From contig NZ_CANMJE010000004.1 in NCBI RefSeq assembly GCF_947498095.1, positions 62,001-126,000 on the forward strand: DNA of 64,000 nucleotides, in the 5' to 3' direction. The notes under the pieces were generated by a model. It saw only the letters and a list, made by a program, of their open reading frames with translations. It made no database searches and had not been told where the DNA came from. The stretch is from an uncultured Shimia sp. (GTDB lineage Bacteria; Pseudomonadota; Alphaproteobacteria; Rhodobacterales; Rhodobacteraceae). The position numbers and the translations under genes are program-made. This document shows, piece after piece, positions 43,061 to 53,368 of this stretch. The first letter of the stretch is position 1. The number at the start of each line of letters is the position of its first letter.

Positions 43061-44031
43061 ACATCGACATGATCCGCGCGGCGGCGGAGCGATTGGCGGG
43101 GCATGCCCGCCGCACGCCACTCTTGACCTCGCCCTTTCTGGACGAGATCGCCGGTCGCAGGGTTCTGGTCAAGCCGGAATGCCTGCAACACACGGGGTCG
43201 TTCAAATTTCGGGGCGGCTGGTCGGCGGTCTCGGCCCTGGACGAAGATATCCGCAAACGCGGTGTGATCGCCTTTTCCAGCGGCAACCACGCGCAAGGAG
43301 TCGCGCTGGCGGCGGCAAAGCATGGCGCACCGGCTGTGATTGTGATGCCGACGGATGCACCGCAGATGAAGATCGACAACACCCGCGCATTGGGGGCTGA
43401 GATTGTGCTCTATGACCGGCCCGGCGGCGAAAGCCGCGAAGAGGCCGGGCGCCACCATCAAGAGGCACGCGGGCTGACCATGATCAAACCCTATGACGAG
43501 CCGCAGGTGATTGCAGGACAGGGCACAACCGGTCTTGAGATTGCCGCGCAGGCCGCTGAACTGGGTGTTAAGAACGGCGATGTTCTGGTCTGTTGCGGCG
43601 GTGGCGGGTTGACCTCGGGCATTGCTCTGGCGCTGGAAGCCGAGGCCCCCGGCTTGCGCGCGCGCCCTTGTGAGCCGGAAGAGTTTGACGACGCCACACG
43701 GTCACTGGTCAGCGGACAAATCGAAGAGAACGCGCGCAAGTCGGGCGGGATTTGTGATGCAATCGTGACCCCCAGCCCCGGCGAGATCACCTTTCCCATC
43801 ATGAAACGCCTGTGCGGCCCCGGGATCGTGGTCAGCGAGGATGAGGCGATGCAGGCCATGGCGCTGGCCTTTTCGCGGTTAAAGATCGTGGTGGAACCGG
43901 GCGGCGCAGTGGCACTGGCGGCGGCGTTGTTTCATGAGGACAAGATCGCGGGTGAGGCCGTGGTGGCGGTCTGCACCGGTGGCAATGTGGATGCCGAATT
44001 GTTTGGCGAGGCATTGGCGCGATTTGGTTGA
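43057..44031 (+). CDS. PLP-dependent threonine/serine dehydratase family protein
   Basis: A 324-residue fold-type II PLP enzyme. CLQHTGSFKFRGGW carries the Schiff-base Lys near residue 51, FSSGNHAQGVALAAA the substrate loop, and CCGGGGLTSG the phosphate loop. No regulatory ACT domain is present, as in serine racemase and threo-3-hydroxyaspartate or catabolic threonine dehydratases. The exact substrate is open. It overlaps the preceding hydrolase by 4 bases and is the last gene of the dehalogenase operon. Confidence 0.88.
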   Translation: MNIDMIRAAAERLAGHARRTPLLTSPFLDEIAGRRVLVKPECLQHTGSFKFRGGWSAVSALDEDIRKRGVIAFSSGNHAQGVALAAAKHGAPAVIVMPTDAPQMKIDNTRALGAEIVLYDRPGGESREEAGRHHQEARGLTMIKPYDEPQVIAGQGTTGLEIAAQAAELGVKNGDVLVCCGGGGLTSGIALALEAEAPGLRARPCEPEEFDDATRSLVSGQIEENARKSGGICDAIVTPSPGEITFPIMKRLCGPGIVVSEDEAMQAMALAFSRLKIVVEPGGAVALAAALFHEDKIAGEAVVAVCTGGNVDAELFGEALARFG

Positions 44032-44060
44032 GAGGACCCCGCCTGTGGTAGGGTCGGAAT

Positions 44061-44086
44061 TTGAGTATTTTTGGCAATACGAAGCA
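44061..44086 (+). repeat. Dispersed 3'-end repeat, partial copy C
   Basis: TTGAGTATTTTTGGCAATAC and GAAG lie 29 bases after the dehydratase stop. This matches the distal half of copies A and B in the same orientation relative to the upstream gene. The AGGGGC hairpin half is not recognisable here. Confidence 0.5.
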
Positions 44087-44130
44087 AGGGAGGGCGTTTC
44101 TGTCACCCCGGTGTTTCGGAAGGAAGAGGT

Positions 44131-45324
44131 ATGACCCGGTTTACGATTGCATCCTTTAACGTGAAGAACCTGATCGGAGCGGATCAGGAATACTATGAGT
44201 TTCAGACCTACACGCCCGAGGAATACGCCTGGAAAGAAGACTGGATGGCGCAGCAGATGTTCTCGATGGATGCTGACATCGTCGGATTTCAGGAGATTTT
44301 CGAAGAAAAAGCCCTGCGCGATGTTGTTACCGAGACGGATCGGATCGGGCAGGAAAGCAATGACGCGGTGCTGCCGTCGAAGACCAAGAGCTATCGCAAG
44401 AAAGCGATCTTTCGCAAGCTGGGCTACACGCCTTACAAGGACGCGGCTTTGGCTTTTGCGCCCAATGTGAATGACACCGGCCTGCCCGGAAAGCGGCGGC
44501 CCGGTCTGGCGATCCTGTCACGCTATGGCTTTGTCGGCACGCCCGAGGTCATTCAGGAACTCAAAGACCCTCTGACCATTCCATTTCGGGAGTTGACCGG
44601 CGAAGACGCGGGGGCCTTTACGCTCAGTCGCCTGTCACGCCCGATCCTCAAGGCCCGCATTCCGGTCGGCGCACATGTGGTGACGGTGTTCAACTGTCAC
44701 CTCAAATCGAAACTGGGCGAGTATCTGAAGCCCGGTGGCGCCGACTTTGCCCCCGAGGCAGACCTGACGCGCTATGATCCGGTGGGCCGTGCGCTCGGGT
44801 CTTTGCGCGCAGCTGTCCGGCGTATGGCTGAGGCTTGGGTTTTGCGGCGCGAGATCGTGGCCGAACTGCGCAAGGGAAATCCGGTGATGGTGCTGGGCGA
44901 TTTCAATGATGGCGAACATGCGGTCAGCTCGGAGATTATCGCCGGAGAGGTGCCGTTCCGCAATTATTCGTGGATGCTGCGCCATAACGCCAAAGACCGC
45001 AACGACCGCTATTCCAAGGAAGACAACCTTGCCATCAAGGGGGCCGTCGACGCACATCGTCTGACCAGTGCCGAGAAGCTGTTCGTGCGCAAATCCTTGC
45101 GGGATATGGTCTATACTTCGGCCTTTGGCGGTGTTTATGAGAGCCTCGACCAGATCTACATGTCGCGCCACTTTCATCCCGACAACGATGAGCGCATTGG
45201 CGAGATGGAGTATTTCAGCGTCCTGAACGACCATATCACCGATGGCAGCCACGCAGAGGCGCCCTATAACAAGCTGGCAAGTGACCACGGTCAGGTGATG
45301 GCCCATATGAAAATCGGAGACTAA
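44131..45324 (+). CDS. Endonuclease/exonuclease/phosphatase family protein
   Basis: A 397-residue EEP-superfamily hydrolase. FTIASFNVKNLIG starts the fold, IVGFQEIFEEKALR holds the metal Glu, HLKSKLG follows the first His, VMVLGDFNDGEHAVSS is the catalytic Asp-x-Asn, and NKLASDHGQVMAHM the final Asp-His. The family includes DNases, phospholipases and sphingomyelinases; there is no signal peptide. GGAAGAGG precedes the ATG at 44131. It ends 3 bases before pcaD. Confidence 0.88.
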   Translation: MTRFTIASFNVKNLIGADQEYYEFQTYTPEEYAWKEDWMAQQMFSMDADIVGFQEIFEEKALRDVVTETDRIGQESNDAVLPSKTKSYRKKAIFRKLGYTPYKDAALAFAPNVNDTGLPGKRRPGLAILSRYGFVGTPEVIQELKDPLTIPFRELTGEDAGAFTLSRLSRPILKARIPVGAHVVTVFNCHLKSKLGEYLKPGGADFAPEADLTRYDPVGRALGSLRAAVRRMAEAWVLRREIVAELRKGNPVMVLGDFNDGEHAVSSEIIAGEVPFRNYSWMLRHNAKDRNDRYSKEDNLAIKGAVDAHRLTSAEKLFVRKSLRDMVYTSAFGGVYESLDQIYMSRHFHPDNDERIGEMEYFSVLNDHITDGSHAEAPYNKLASDHGQVMAHMKIGD

Positions 45325-45327
45325 GCG

Positions 45328-46116
45328 ATGAAAATGGCTGATCTGGGCGATGTGCGCCTGCATTACCGCGAAGATGGCGACCCAAACGGCGCACCGATCG
45401 TGTTCGCAAACTCGTTGGGGACAGATATGCGACTGTGGGACCCGGTCCTGCCGCATCTGCCGGATGGCTTGCGGATCATCCGCTATGACAAGCGCGGGCA
45501 TGGGTTATCGACCTGTCCCAGTGGGGCCTATTCGATGGGCGCATTGGTGCGCGATGTTGAGCAGCTGTTGGACATGCTTGAGGTGCGCGAGGCGATGTTT
45601 GTCGGCCTGTCCATCGGCGGGCTGATCGCGCAAGGACTGGCGGCCAAACGGCTGGATTTGGTGCGCAGCGTCGTTCTGTCCAACACCGGCGCCAAGATCG
45701 GCACGCGCGAGGTGTGGGACACGCGGATCGGGGCTGTCACAGACGGCGGCATGGAGGCGGTAGCAGACGCCACGATGGAGCGTTGGTTCAGCAAGGATTT
45801 TGCCAAAACGCCCGAGCTGGAGATATGGCGCAACATGCTGACGCGCACTCCGGTTGAAGGATTCATCGGTTGCAGCCACGCAATTGCGGGCACGGATTTC
45901 TATACGCCGACTGCCGCGCTGCGCCTGCCTGTGCTGGGCATTGCCGGGTCCGAAGACGGTGGTACGCCGCCCGATCTGGTGCGCGAAACGGTCGATCTGG
46001 TGCCGGGATCGCAGTTTGCACTGATCCGGCGCGCAGGGCATTTGCCGTGCGTCGAGAAGCCCGAAGAATACGCCGAACTTCTGACCAATTTCCTGCGAGA
46101 AACGGGCCATGTCTGA
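45328..46116 (+). CDS. pcaD: 3-Oxoadipate enol-lactonase-like hydrolase
   Basis: A 262-residue alpha/beta hydrolase matching PcaD, which opens 3-oxoadipate enol-lactone in the protocatechuate branch. FANSLGTDMRLWDPV is the oxyanion region, YDKRGHGLS follows strand 4, and FVGLSIGGLIAQGLA holds the nucleophile Ser around residue 95. PVLGIAGSEDGGTPP carries the Asp and RRAGHLPCVEKPE the His. It is in a tight operon with an esterase and pcaB. pcaC and pcaHG, the other branch genes, are not in the window. Confidence 0.85.
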   Translation: MKMADLGDVRLHYREDGDPNGAPIVFANSLGTDMRLWDPVLPHLPDGLRIIRYDKRGHGLSTCPSGAYSMGALVRDVEQLLDMLEVREAMFVGLSIGGLIAQGLAAKRLDLVRSVVLSNTGAKIGTREVWDTRIGAVTDGGMEAVADATMERWFSKDFAKTPELEIWRNMLTRTPVEGFIGCSHAIAGTDFYTPTAALRLPVLGIAGSEDGGTPPDLVRETVDLVPGSQFALIRRAGHLPCVEKPEEYAELLTNFLRETGHV

Positions 46117-46819
46117 CATCCTTTTGGTGCACGGGTCCTGTCACGGGGCGTGGTGTTGGCACGATCTGCTCCCGGCGCTTGAAGCAAAGGGCCATGACGT
46201 GCGTGTGATGGACATGCCAAGTCACGGCGCGGATGAGACGCCGCTGGATCAGGTCACACTGGAAAGCTGCACCCAATCCGTGGTGGATGCCTTGGGTGAC
46301 GACACCGTTGTGGTGGCGCACAGTTGGGGTGGGTTCCCGGCGACCTTGGCGGCGGATATTGCGCCAGAGCGGATCAAACGGTTGATCTATCTCTGTGCCT
46401 ATGTGCCACGCGAGGGGCTGTCACTGGTGGATATGCGCAAGCTCGCGCCAAGACAGCCAATCCTGAAGGCGGTGGATCGCGGTGAAGATGGGATGTCTTA
46501 TGGTGTCTATCCCGAACATGCGCAGGAGGTGTTTTATGCCGATTGCCCGGCCGGCACGACCGAGTTTGCGCTGGAGCATCTGAGCATTCAGGCCACCCTG
46601 CCTCAGACCACGCCCGCGCGATTGGGAACGGGGCATTCAAAGGTGGAGCGCAGCTACATCCGCACGCTCTACGACAACGCGATCCCGACCGAGTTTCAGG
46701 CGGAAATGGTGGCGGATTGGCCACGCGAGGACGTCTATGAGATGGCGACCAGCCATTCACCGTTCTTCGCTGACCCCAAAGGATTGGCCGCGATGATTGA
46801 TAAGATCGTAGAGGAATAA
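46109..46819 (+). CDS. Methylesterase/hydroxynitrile lyase-like alpha/beta hydrolase
   Basis: A 236-residue hydrolase with LLVHGSCHGAWCWHDLLP at the N-terminus, a hallmark of the plant methylesterase/hydroxynitrile lyase group. VVVAHSWGGFPATL has the nucleophile Ser near residue 75 and TSHSPFFADPKGLA the catalytic His. The start overlaps pcaD by 8 bases and the stop lies 2 bases before pcaB. Its place inside a pca operon suggests it releases an aromatic acid from an ester, but this is inference. Confidence 0.83.
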   Translation: MSDILLVHGSCHGAWCWHDLLPALEAKGHDVRVMDMPSHGADETPLDQVTLESCTQSVVDALGDDTVVVAHSWGGFPATLAADIAPERIKRLIYLCAYVPREGLSLVDMRKLAPRQPILKAVDRGEDGMSYGVYPEHAQEVFYADCPAGTTEFALEHLSIQATLPQTTPARLGTGHSKVERSYIRTLYDNAIPTEFQAEMVADWPREDVYEMATSHSPFFADPKGLAAMIDKIVEE

Positions 46820-46821
46820 TC

Positions 46822-48138
46822 ATGGCCGGGTCGGTGTTTGACAGCCCCTTGTTTTCAAAACTGTTTCCAACGGGAGAAGCTGGACGTCTGTTCACCGATG
46901 CCGCCGAGATCCGGGCGATGATGCTGGTCGAAGGGACATTGGCCAAGGTTCAGGGCGAGATGGGGATCATCCCGGAAGACTCCGCCGCCCTCATTCATCG
47001 GTCGTCGCTGGAAATCCAGATTGATCCCGGTGCCTTGGCCGAGGCGACCGGCCAGAACGGGGTCAGCGTTCCGGGGTTGGTGGCCGCGTTTCGCAAAGCA
47101 ATGGAAGCGCCGGAACATGCGCAGTTTGTGCATTGGGGTGCGACCTCGCAGGATATTATCGACACCGGGCTGATGCTGCGATTGCGGCAAGTGCTGACCC
47201 TTCTGACAGGCGATGCCCAAGCCGTTTTGAAACGGCTTGCCTCCCTGGCTTCAGCCCACGCCGAAACCCCGATGGCGGCGCGGACCTTTGGGCAGTATGC
47301 CAATGTAACCAGCTTTGGTGCTCAGGTGGCAGAGTGGGGTAACCCCCTGATATCCCTATTGGAAGAGTTTCCGGGCTTGCGGGAGTCCTGCCTGATGGTC
47401 TCGCTGTCCGGGGCCACGGGGACCGGCGTGACCTATGGGCCAGACGCCGCCAAACTGCGCGCTAAGATGGCCGACGCTCTGCGGCTGGGGGACCCGGAAC
47501 GCAGCTGGCATACGGACCGAACACCCGTCTTGCGCATTGCCGATTGGCTGGTGCGGATCAATGGCGCCTTGGCCAAACTCGGTGAGGATGTCATCGCCAT
47601 GTCTCTGTCGGGGATTGATGAGGTGAACTTGGACGGTGGCGGCGCATCCTCTACCCTGCCCCAGAAACAGAATCCGGTCGCCGCCTCGAGCCTCGTCGCT
47701 CTGGGGCATCAGGCGCGGGGCCTTGAGGCAACGCTTAAGGTGGCCAGTGTGCACAAACATCAACGCGATGGTGCGGCGTGGTTTACGGAATGGTTGGTGT
47801 TGCCTCAGATATGCCTAGGGGCAGCCTCGGCGCTGACGGTGGCGAAACAGGTGTTGGATAGGCTGGAGCCCCACATTGAGACTGTGGGCGATCCTCTGGG
47901 CCTGATCCATGCCGAGACGCTGTCATATGCGCTGGTCGCTCAGATGCCACGCCCCGAGGCGCAGGCAGTGACCAAGGCGCTATGCCTGGAAGCGCGCGAA
48001 ACCGGCACGCAATTGCAAGACCTGATCGCTCGGGATTATCCCGATTTGGACAAGGCGGCGGTGTTTGATCCCATGCAGACGATGGGGCACGCACCAGAGG
48101 CCGCGCGTGCTTTTGTGCAACGGGTCAAAAAACTCTAA
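46822..48138 (+). CDS. pcaB: 3-Carboxy-cis,cis-muconate cycloisomerase-like protein
   Basis: A 438-residue fumarase/aspartase superfamily protein closest to PcaB, which lactonises 3-carboxy-cis,cis-muconate. VHWGATSQDIIDTGLMLRLR is conserved region 2, and GGGASSTLPQKQNPVAA the signature loop near residue 278. TPMAARTFGQ corresponds to the region-1-like segment. The C-terminal part is the extended domain of bacterial PcaB. It is the third gene of the pcaD operon. Adenylosuccinate lyase is excluded by the lack of its specific motifs. Confidence 0.85.
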   Translation: MAGSVFDSPLFSKLFPTGEAGRLFTDAAEIRAMMLVEGTLAKVQGEMGIIPEDSAALIHRSSLEIQIDPGALAEATGQNGVSVPGLVAAFRKAMEAPEHAQFVHWGATSQDIIDTGLMLRLRQVLTLLTGDAQAVLKRLASLASAHAETPMAARTFGQYANVTSFGAQVAEWGNPLISLLEEFPGLRESCLMVSLSGATGTGVTYGPDAAKLRAKMADALRLGDPERSWHTDRTPVLRIADWLVRINGALAKLGEDVIAMSLSGIDEVNLDGGGASSTLPQKQNPVAASSLVALGHQARGLEATLKVASVHKHQRDGAAWFTEWLVLPQICLGAASALTVAKQVLDRLEPHIETVGDPLGLIHAETLSYALVAQMPRPEAQAVTKALCLEARETGTQLQDLIARDYPDLDKAAVFDPMQTMGHAPEAARAFVQRVKKL

Positions 48139-48152
48139 CCGGGTGGATTTCC

Positions 48153-48190
48153 AAAAAACACGGCCCCTGTTAGCCCTTGGGCCTGTTTTT
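48153..48190 (+). terminator. Probable terminator of pcaB
   Basis: AAAAACACGGCCC pairs with GGGCC-TGTTTTT across a 12-base loop with one bulge. The T-run ends 15 bases before the MFS start. Read-through into the exporter gene is likely possible. Confidence 0.6.
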
Positions 48191-48204
48191 GACTCGGAGA
48201 AACC

Positions 48205-49407
48205 ATGTCGTCCCGCCTGCCCCTTATGGTCATTCTGTCGATCGCGATGATCGACGCGATGGGCATTGGCCTGATCCTGCCAGTGATGCCGGACCTCATC
48301 CAAGAGGTCTCGGGCAGTTCGCTTGCGGATGCGGCAATCTGGGGGGGTATTCTGACCACGGCCTTTGCGGTGATGCAGTTTCTGTTTGGCCCGATTATCG
48401 GCAACATTTCAGACCGTTTCGGACGCCGCCCGGTGATGCTGATCGCGCTTGTGGTGATGTCGTTGGACTATCTGGTGATGGCGCTGGCGCAAAGCATGTG
48501 GCTGCTCTTGGTCGGGCGCATCGTTGGCGGCATTACGGCGGCCACCTTTGCCACGGTCATGGCGTATATGGCGGACGTGTCCAAAGGTGACGAAAAGGCC
48601 GCGCGGTTTGGCTATGTGCATGCTGCCTTTGGGGTTGGCTTTGTGATTGGGCCAGCCTTTGGCGGCCTTCTGGCCGAGTTTGGCACGCGGACGCCATTCT
48701 ATGTTTCCGCAGTTCTGGCAATCGCTACAGCCATCGCCGGGTATTTCGTCTTGCCCGAGAGCCTGAGCAAAGACCTGCGACGCCCGTTCCACTGGGCACG
48801 CGCCAATCCGTTTGGCGCCTTTCGATCCATCGGGCGCCTGCCCGGTGTTTTCCTACTGCTGGTGACCTATTTCCTCTATGAAGTGGCCATGATCGTCTAC
48901 TCGGTGGTCTGGCCTTACTATGGCACCGAGCTGTTTGACTGGTCGCCCGGCATGATCGGTTTTTCACTGGCCATCTATGGCGGGTTCTATGCCTTTGCCC
49001 AAGCGGTGTTGGTCAAGCCAGCCATTCGCCTTTTGGGAGACCGGCGCACCGTGACGTTTGGGCTGATTGGCGAATTGACGTTCTTGATCCTGTTCGGCTT
49101 TGCCACAAACGCGACTCTGGTGTTGTTGATGATCCCGATTGTGGCCACGGCCAGCGTTGGCTTTCCGGCGCTTCAGGCGATCCTGTCGCGGCGTGTGGCA
49201 GATGATGCGCAGGGCGAGCTGCAAGGGGTCCTGGCCAGCCTTGTTTCTCTCGCGACAGTGGTCACACCTTTGGTCATGACACAGGTCTTTGCCGCCTATT
49301 CAGGCCCGGATGCCAAAATCTACGCGCCCGGCGCCCCCTTCCTGCTTTCTGCAGCGATCATGGTGTTTGGGATTTTTGTCTTTCTGCGGTCGAAACAACG
49401 ATCTTAA
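48205..49407 (+). CDS. MFS transporter, TetA-like
   Basis: A 400-residue major facilitator protein with 12 membrane helices, closest to the DHA1 drug:H+ antiporters of the tetracycline type. AMIDAMGIGLILPVMP lies in helix 1, the motif A loop GNISDRFGRRPVML between helices 2 and 3, and GFVIGPAFGGLLAEFG in helix 5 is motif C of antiporters. Resistance should not be assumed; it may export a catabolic intermediate of the adjacent operon. GGAG lies 6 bases before the ATG. Confidence 0.88.
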   Translation: MSSRLPLMVILSIAMIDAMGIGLILPVMPDLIQEVSGSSLADAAIWGGILTTAFAVMQFLFGPIIGNISDRFGRRPVMLIALVVMSLDYLVMALAQSMWLLLVGRIVGGITAATFATVMAYMADVSKGDEKAARFGYVHAAFGVGFVIGPAFGGLLAEFGTRTPFYVSAVLAIATAIAGYFVLPESLSKDLRRPFHWARANPFGAFRSIGRLPGVFLLLVTYFLYEVAMIVYSVVWPYYGTELFDWSPGMIGFSLAIYGGFYAFAQAVLVKPAIRLLGDRRTVTFGLIGELTFLILFGFATNATLVLLMIPIVATASVGFPALQAILSRRVADDAQGELQGVLASLVSLATVVTPLVMTQVFAAYSGPDAKIYAPGAPFLLSAAIMVFGIFVFLRSKQRS

Positions 49408-49496
49408 CCTGTTTGCGACGTTACGTTGTCTCATTCTGCCTTGCGCCGACTCAATCTGCCGCGCAACCCTGTTACAAACGTTAGGGAGTGAACGAC

Positions 49497-50582
49497 GTGC
49501 AAAAGATCAAAGCTGCGGTCTGCCATGAGTTTGGCCAGCCGCTTGTTGTAGAAGAGGTCAGCCTGCGCGCGCCCGAAATGGGCGAGGTTGAGGTGACACT
49601 AGAAGCCGTGGCGATCTGCCATTCCGACATCACGTTTGCCGAGGGCGGCTGGGGTGGCTCGCTGCCCGCAGTCTATGGCCACGAGGCCGCAGGCCGCGTG
49701 AGCGCGGTGGGTGCTGGGGTGCAGGGTGTCTCAGAGGGCGACACGGTGATCGTGACCCTGATCCGAGCCTGCGGAGCCTGCCCATCCTGTTCCGGCGGAC
49801 GCCCAACGGGCTGCGAGACACCTTATGATGGCGACAAGGGGCCTCTGCGTACGGCAGACGGTGGCAAGCTGCATCAGGCGATGGCCTGTGGCGCCTTTGC
49901 GGAAAAGGTCGTCGTGGACCAAAGCCAGGTGGTGAAATTCACCGGTGATATCCCGATGGAGGCCGCCAGCCTGATCGCCTGTGGCGTCATCACCGGCGTT
50001 GGCGCAGTGGTCAACGCTGCGGGCCTGCGCGCAGGTCAGGATGTGGTGGTGATCGGCACCGGGGGCGTTGGGCTTAACGCCATTCAGGGCGCGCGAATTG
50101 CCGGTGCCCGGCGCATCGTGGCCGTGGACGTGAGCGAAGAAAAACTGGCCATCGCGAAAGAGTTCGGTGCCACCGACGGCGTGCTGGCGACCGAGAAAAA
50201 GCCTTGGGTCAAGGCGATGCGCGCCATGGGACGGGGCGCGGATGCGGTGATCGTGACCGTGGGCGCCATCCCGGCCTATAACGACGCGCCACGTTATCTG
50301 GCAGGCGGCGGCAAGGTCATCATGGTGGGCATGCCGCACTCGGGTCAGGAATCCAGCTATGAGCCGGTGATCCTGGCAGCCCTTGGACAGGGCATGCAGG
50401 GCTCCAAGATGGGCGATGTGGTTATCAAACGCGACATCCCGTGGATGGTCGACCTTTATGAACAGGGGCGGCTGAAACTGGACGAGTTGATCTCGGGGCG
50501 TTGGTCGCTTGACCAGATCAACGAAGCGATCGAGGACACCAAAACCGGTTCAGCCAAGCGCAACGTGATCCACTTTCGCTGA
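49497..50582 (+). CDS. Zinc-dependent alcohol dehydrogenase, class III-like
   Basis: A 361-residue medium-chain dehydrogenase. ICHSDITFAEGGWG and YGHEAAGRV supply catalytic zinc ligands (Cys near 38, His and Glu near 60), CGACPSCSGGRPTGC the structural zinc site, and VVVIGTGGVGLNAIQGARIAG the NAD fold. The substrate is unknown. GTG at 49497 is preferred over GTG at 49488 because AGGGAG lies 8 bases before it and overlaps the other. It precedes the LysR gene on the other strand and may or may not serve the phosphonate unit. Confidence 0.87.
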   Translation: MQKIKAAVCHEFGQPLVVEEVSLRAPEMGEVEVTLEAVAICHSDITFAEGGWGGSLPAVYGHEAAGRVSAVGAGVQGVSEGDTVIVTLIRACGACPSCSGGRPTGCETPYDGDKGPLRTADGGKLHQAMACGAFAEKVVVDQSQVVKFTGDIPMEAASLIACGVITGVGAVVNAAGLRAGQDVVVIGTGGVGLNAIQGARIAGARRIVAVDVSEEKLAIAKEFGATDGVLATEKKPWVKAMRAMGRGADAVIVTVGAIPAYNDAPRYLAGGGKVIMVGMPHSGQESSYEPVILAALGQGMQGSKMGDVVIKRDIPWMVDLYEQGRLKLDELISGRWSLDQINEAIEDTKTGSAKRNVIHFR

Positions 50583-50608
50583 ATTGGCATCTTGAGGCAG
50601 CAAGCCGC

Positions 50609-51466
50609 TCAGAGCGCGATCAGACTATCGGTCAACTGTTGCCATTGTCGGCGTGACACCCGTTCCTTTGCCGCCAGCAACCAATAGGTTTCATGATGGG
50701 TCAGCACCTCGGTACTGGCCCTTTTGAGTGCGCCCCTGTCAAGATCAGCCTGCACAAGCGGTAACGACGACAGAACCACACCCAGCCCGGCACGGGCCGC
50801 AGCAAGCGCCGAGCCAAAAGTGTCAAAGCGCAGATGCGGCACCGGGGTGGTGGGGGTTCCGAACCGTTCCGACCAGTGCCGCCACTCCGGGCGCGGTCCG
50901 GAAACAGAGATGCGCGGCAGGTCGGACCAGTGGCCTTGCTCGAGCAGTGCCGGGGTCGCAACGGGCGTGAGGCGTTCTTCGTACAGCGGCGCGCGGTAGG
51001 CAACGGGCCAGTCCCCTGCCCCGTAACGAATGCGGATGGCGTCATCCTCGCGCGCCTCGCCGGTGGTCACCACCATGGTACGCAACCGAATTTCGGCCCC
51101 GGTTTCTGTCGCCAGCCTTGCCAGACGCGGCACCAGCCAAAGCTCGGTGATTGAACTGGAGGCTGAGATCGTCAATCGGTTACGCGCGACACCAAACAGC
51201 GCCTCGGTACTGTCACGCAATCCTTCTAGCGCCAGTTGCACATGCGGCAACCACGCCTCACCCTCGGGTGTCAGACTGATCTGGCGCGCCTGCCGGAGAA
51301 AGAGCCGCGCGCCAAGGCGGGTTTCCAAATGCCCGATGCGCTGGCTGATGGCCGATTGCGTGAGGCCGGTTTCTGTGGCCGCCGCGGTAAAACTACCAAG
51401 ACGTGCGGCGGTTTCATAAGCGCGGATCCACTCCAAGGGAAGTTGGTCAAAACTTGGCGTTTGCAT
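50609..51466 (-). CDS. LysR-family regulator, probable controller of tmpAB
   Basis: A 285-residue LysR-type regulator of the GcvA branch. The helix-turn-helix AARLGSFTAAATETGLTQSA and ISQRIGHLETRLGARLF is at residues 16-58, and a periplasmic-binding-like effector domain follows. It is divergent from the oxygenase pair with 95 bases between starts, the classical arrangement for a local activator. The predicted inducer would be the trimethylaminoethylphosphonate substrate or its hydroxylated form; this is inference. Confidence 0.88.
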   Translation of the reverse strand: MQTPSFDQLPLEWIRAYETAARLGSFTAAATETGLTQSAISQRIGHLETRLGARLFLRQARQISLTPEGEAWLPHVQLALEGLRDSTEALFGVARNRLTISASSSITELWLVPRLARLATETGAEIRLRTMVVTTGEAREDDAIRIRYGAGDWPVAYRAPLYEERLTPVATPALLEQGHWSDLPRISVSGPRPEWRHWSERFGTPTTPVPHLRFDTFGSALAAARAGLGVVLSSLPLVQADLDRGALKRASTEVLTHHETYWLLAAKERVSRRQWQQLTDSLIAL

Positions 51467-51512
51467 TATGGAATCGACCTCTCAGGATCAGAAAGGATAA
51501 TTTGCCATAATG
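51464..51512. promoter_or_regulatory. Inverted repeat in the lysR-tmpA interval
   Basis: CATTATGG (51464-51471) and CCATAATG (51505-51512) are perfect inverted copies 33 bases apart. The first includes the lysR start codon. They could be paired half-operators of the LysR protein, giving autorepression. A T-N11-A type core can be drawn around ATAATTTGCCATAAT (51497-51511). Confidence 0.4.
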
Positions 51513-51513
51513 A

Positions 51514-53279
<1,766 letters not shown>

Positions 53280-53368
53280 CACCCAAATGCAAAAACGCGA
53301 GTGCCAGCTAAGATGAGTTGACCTTTACCTGGATCGAACTACCCTTTCAAAAAAATTTGGAGGGAAAG

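Noticed and set aside
48205-49407. Tetracycline resistance gene
   Set aside because: TetA-like motifs are shared by many exporters; the catabolic setting gives no support for a resistance role.
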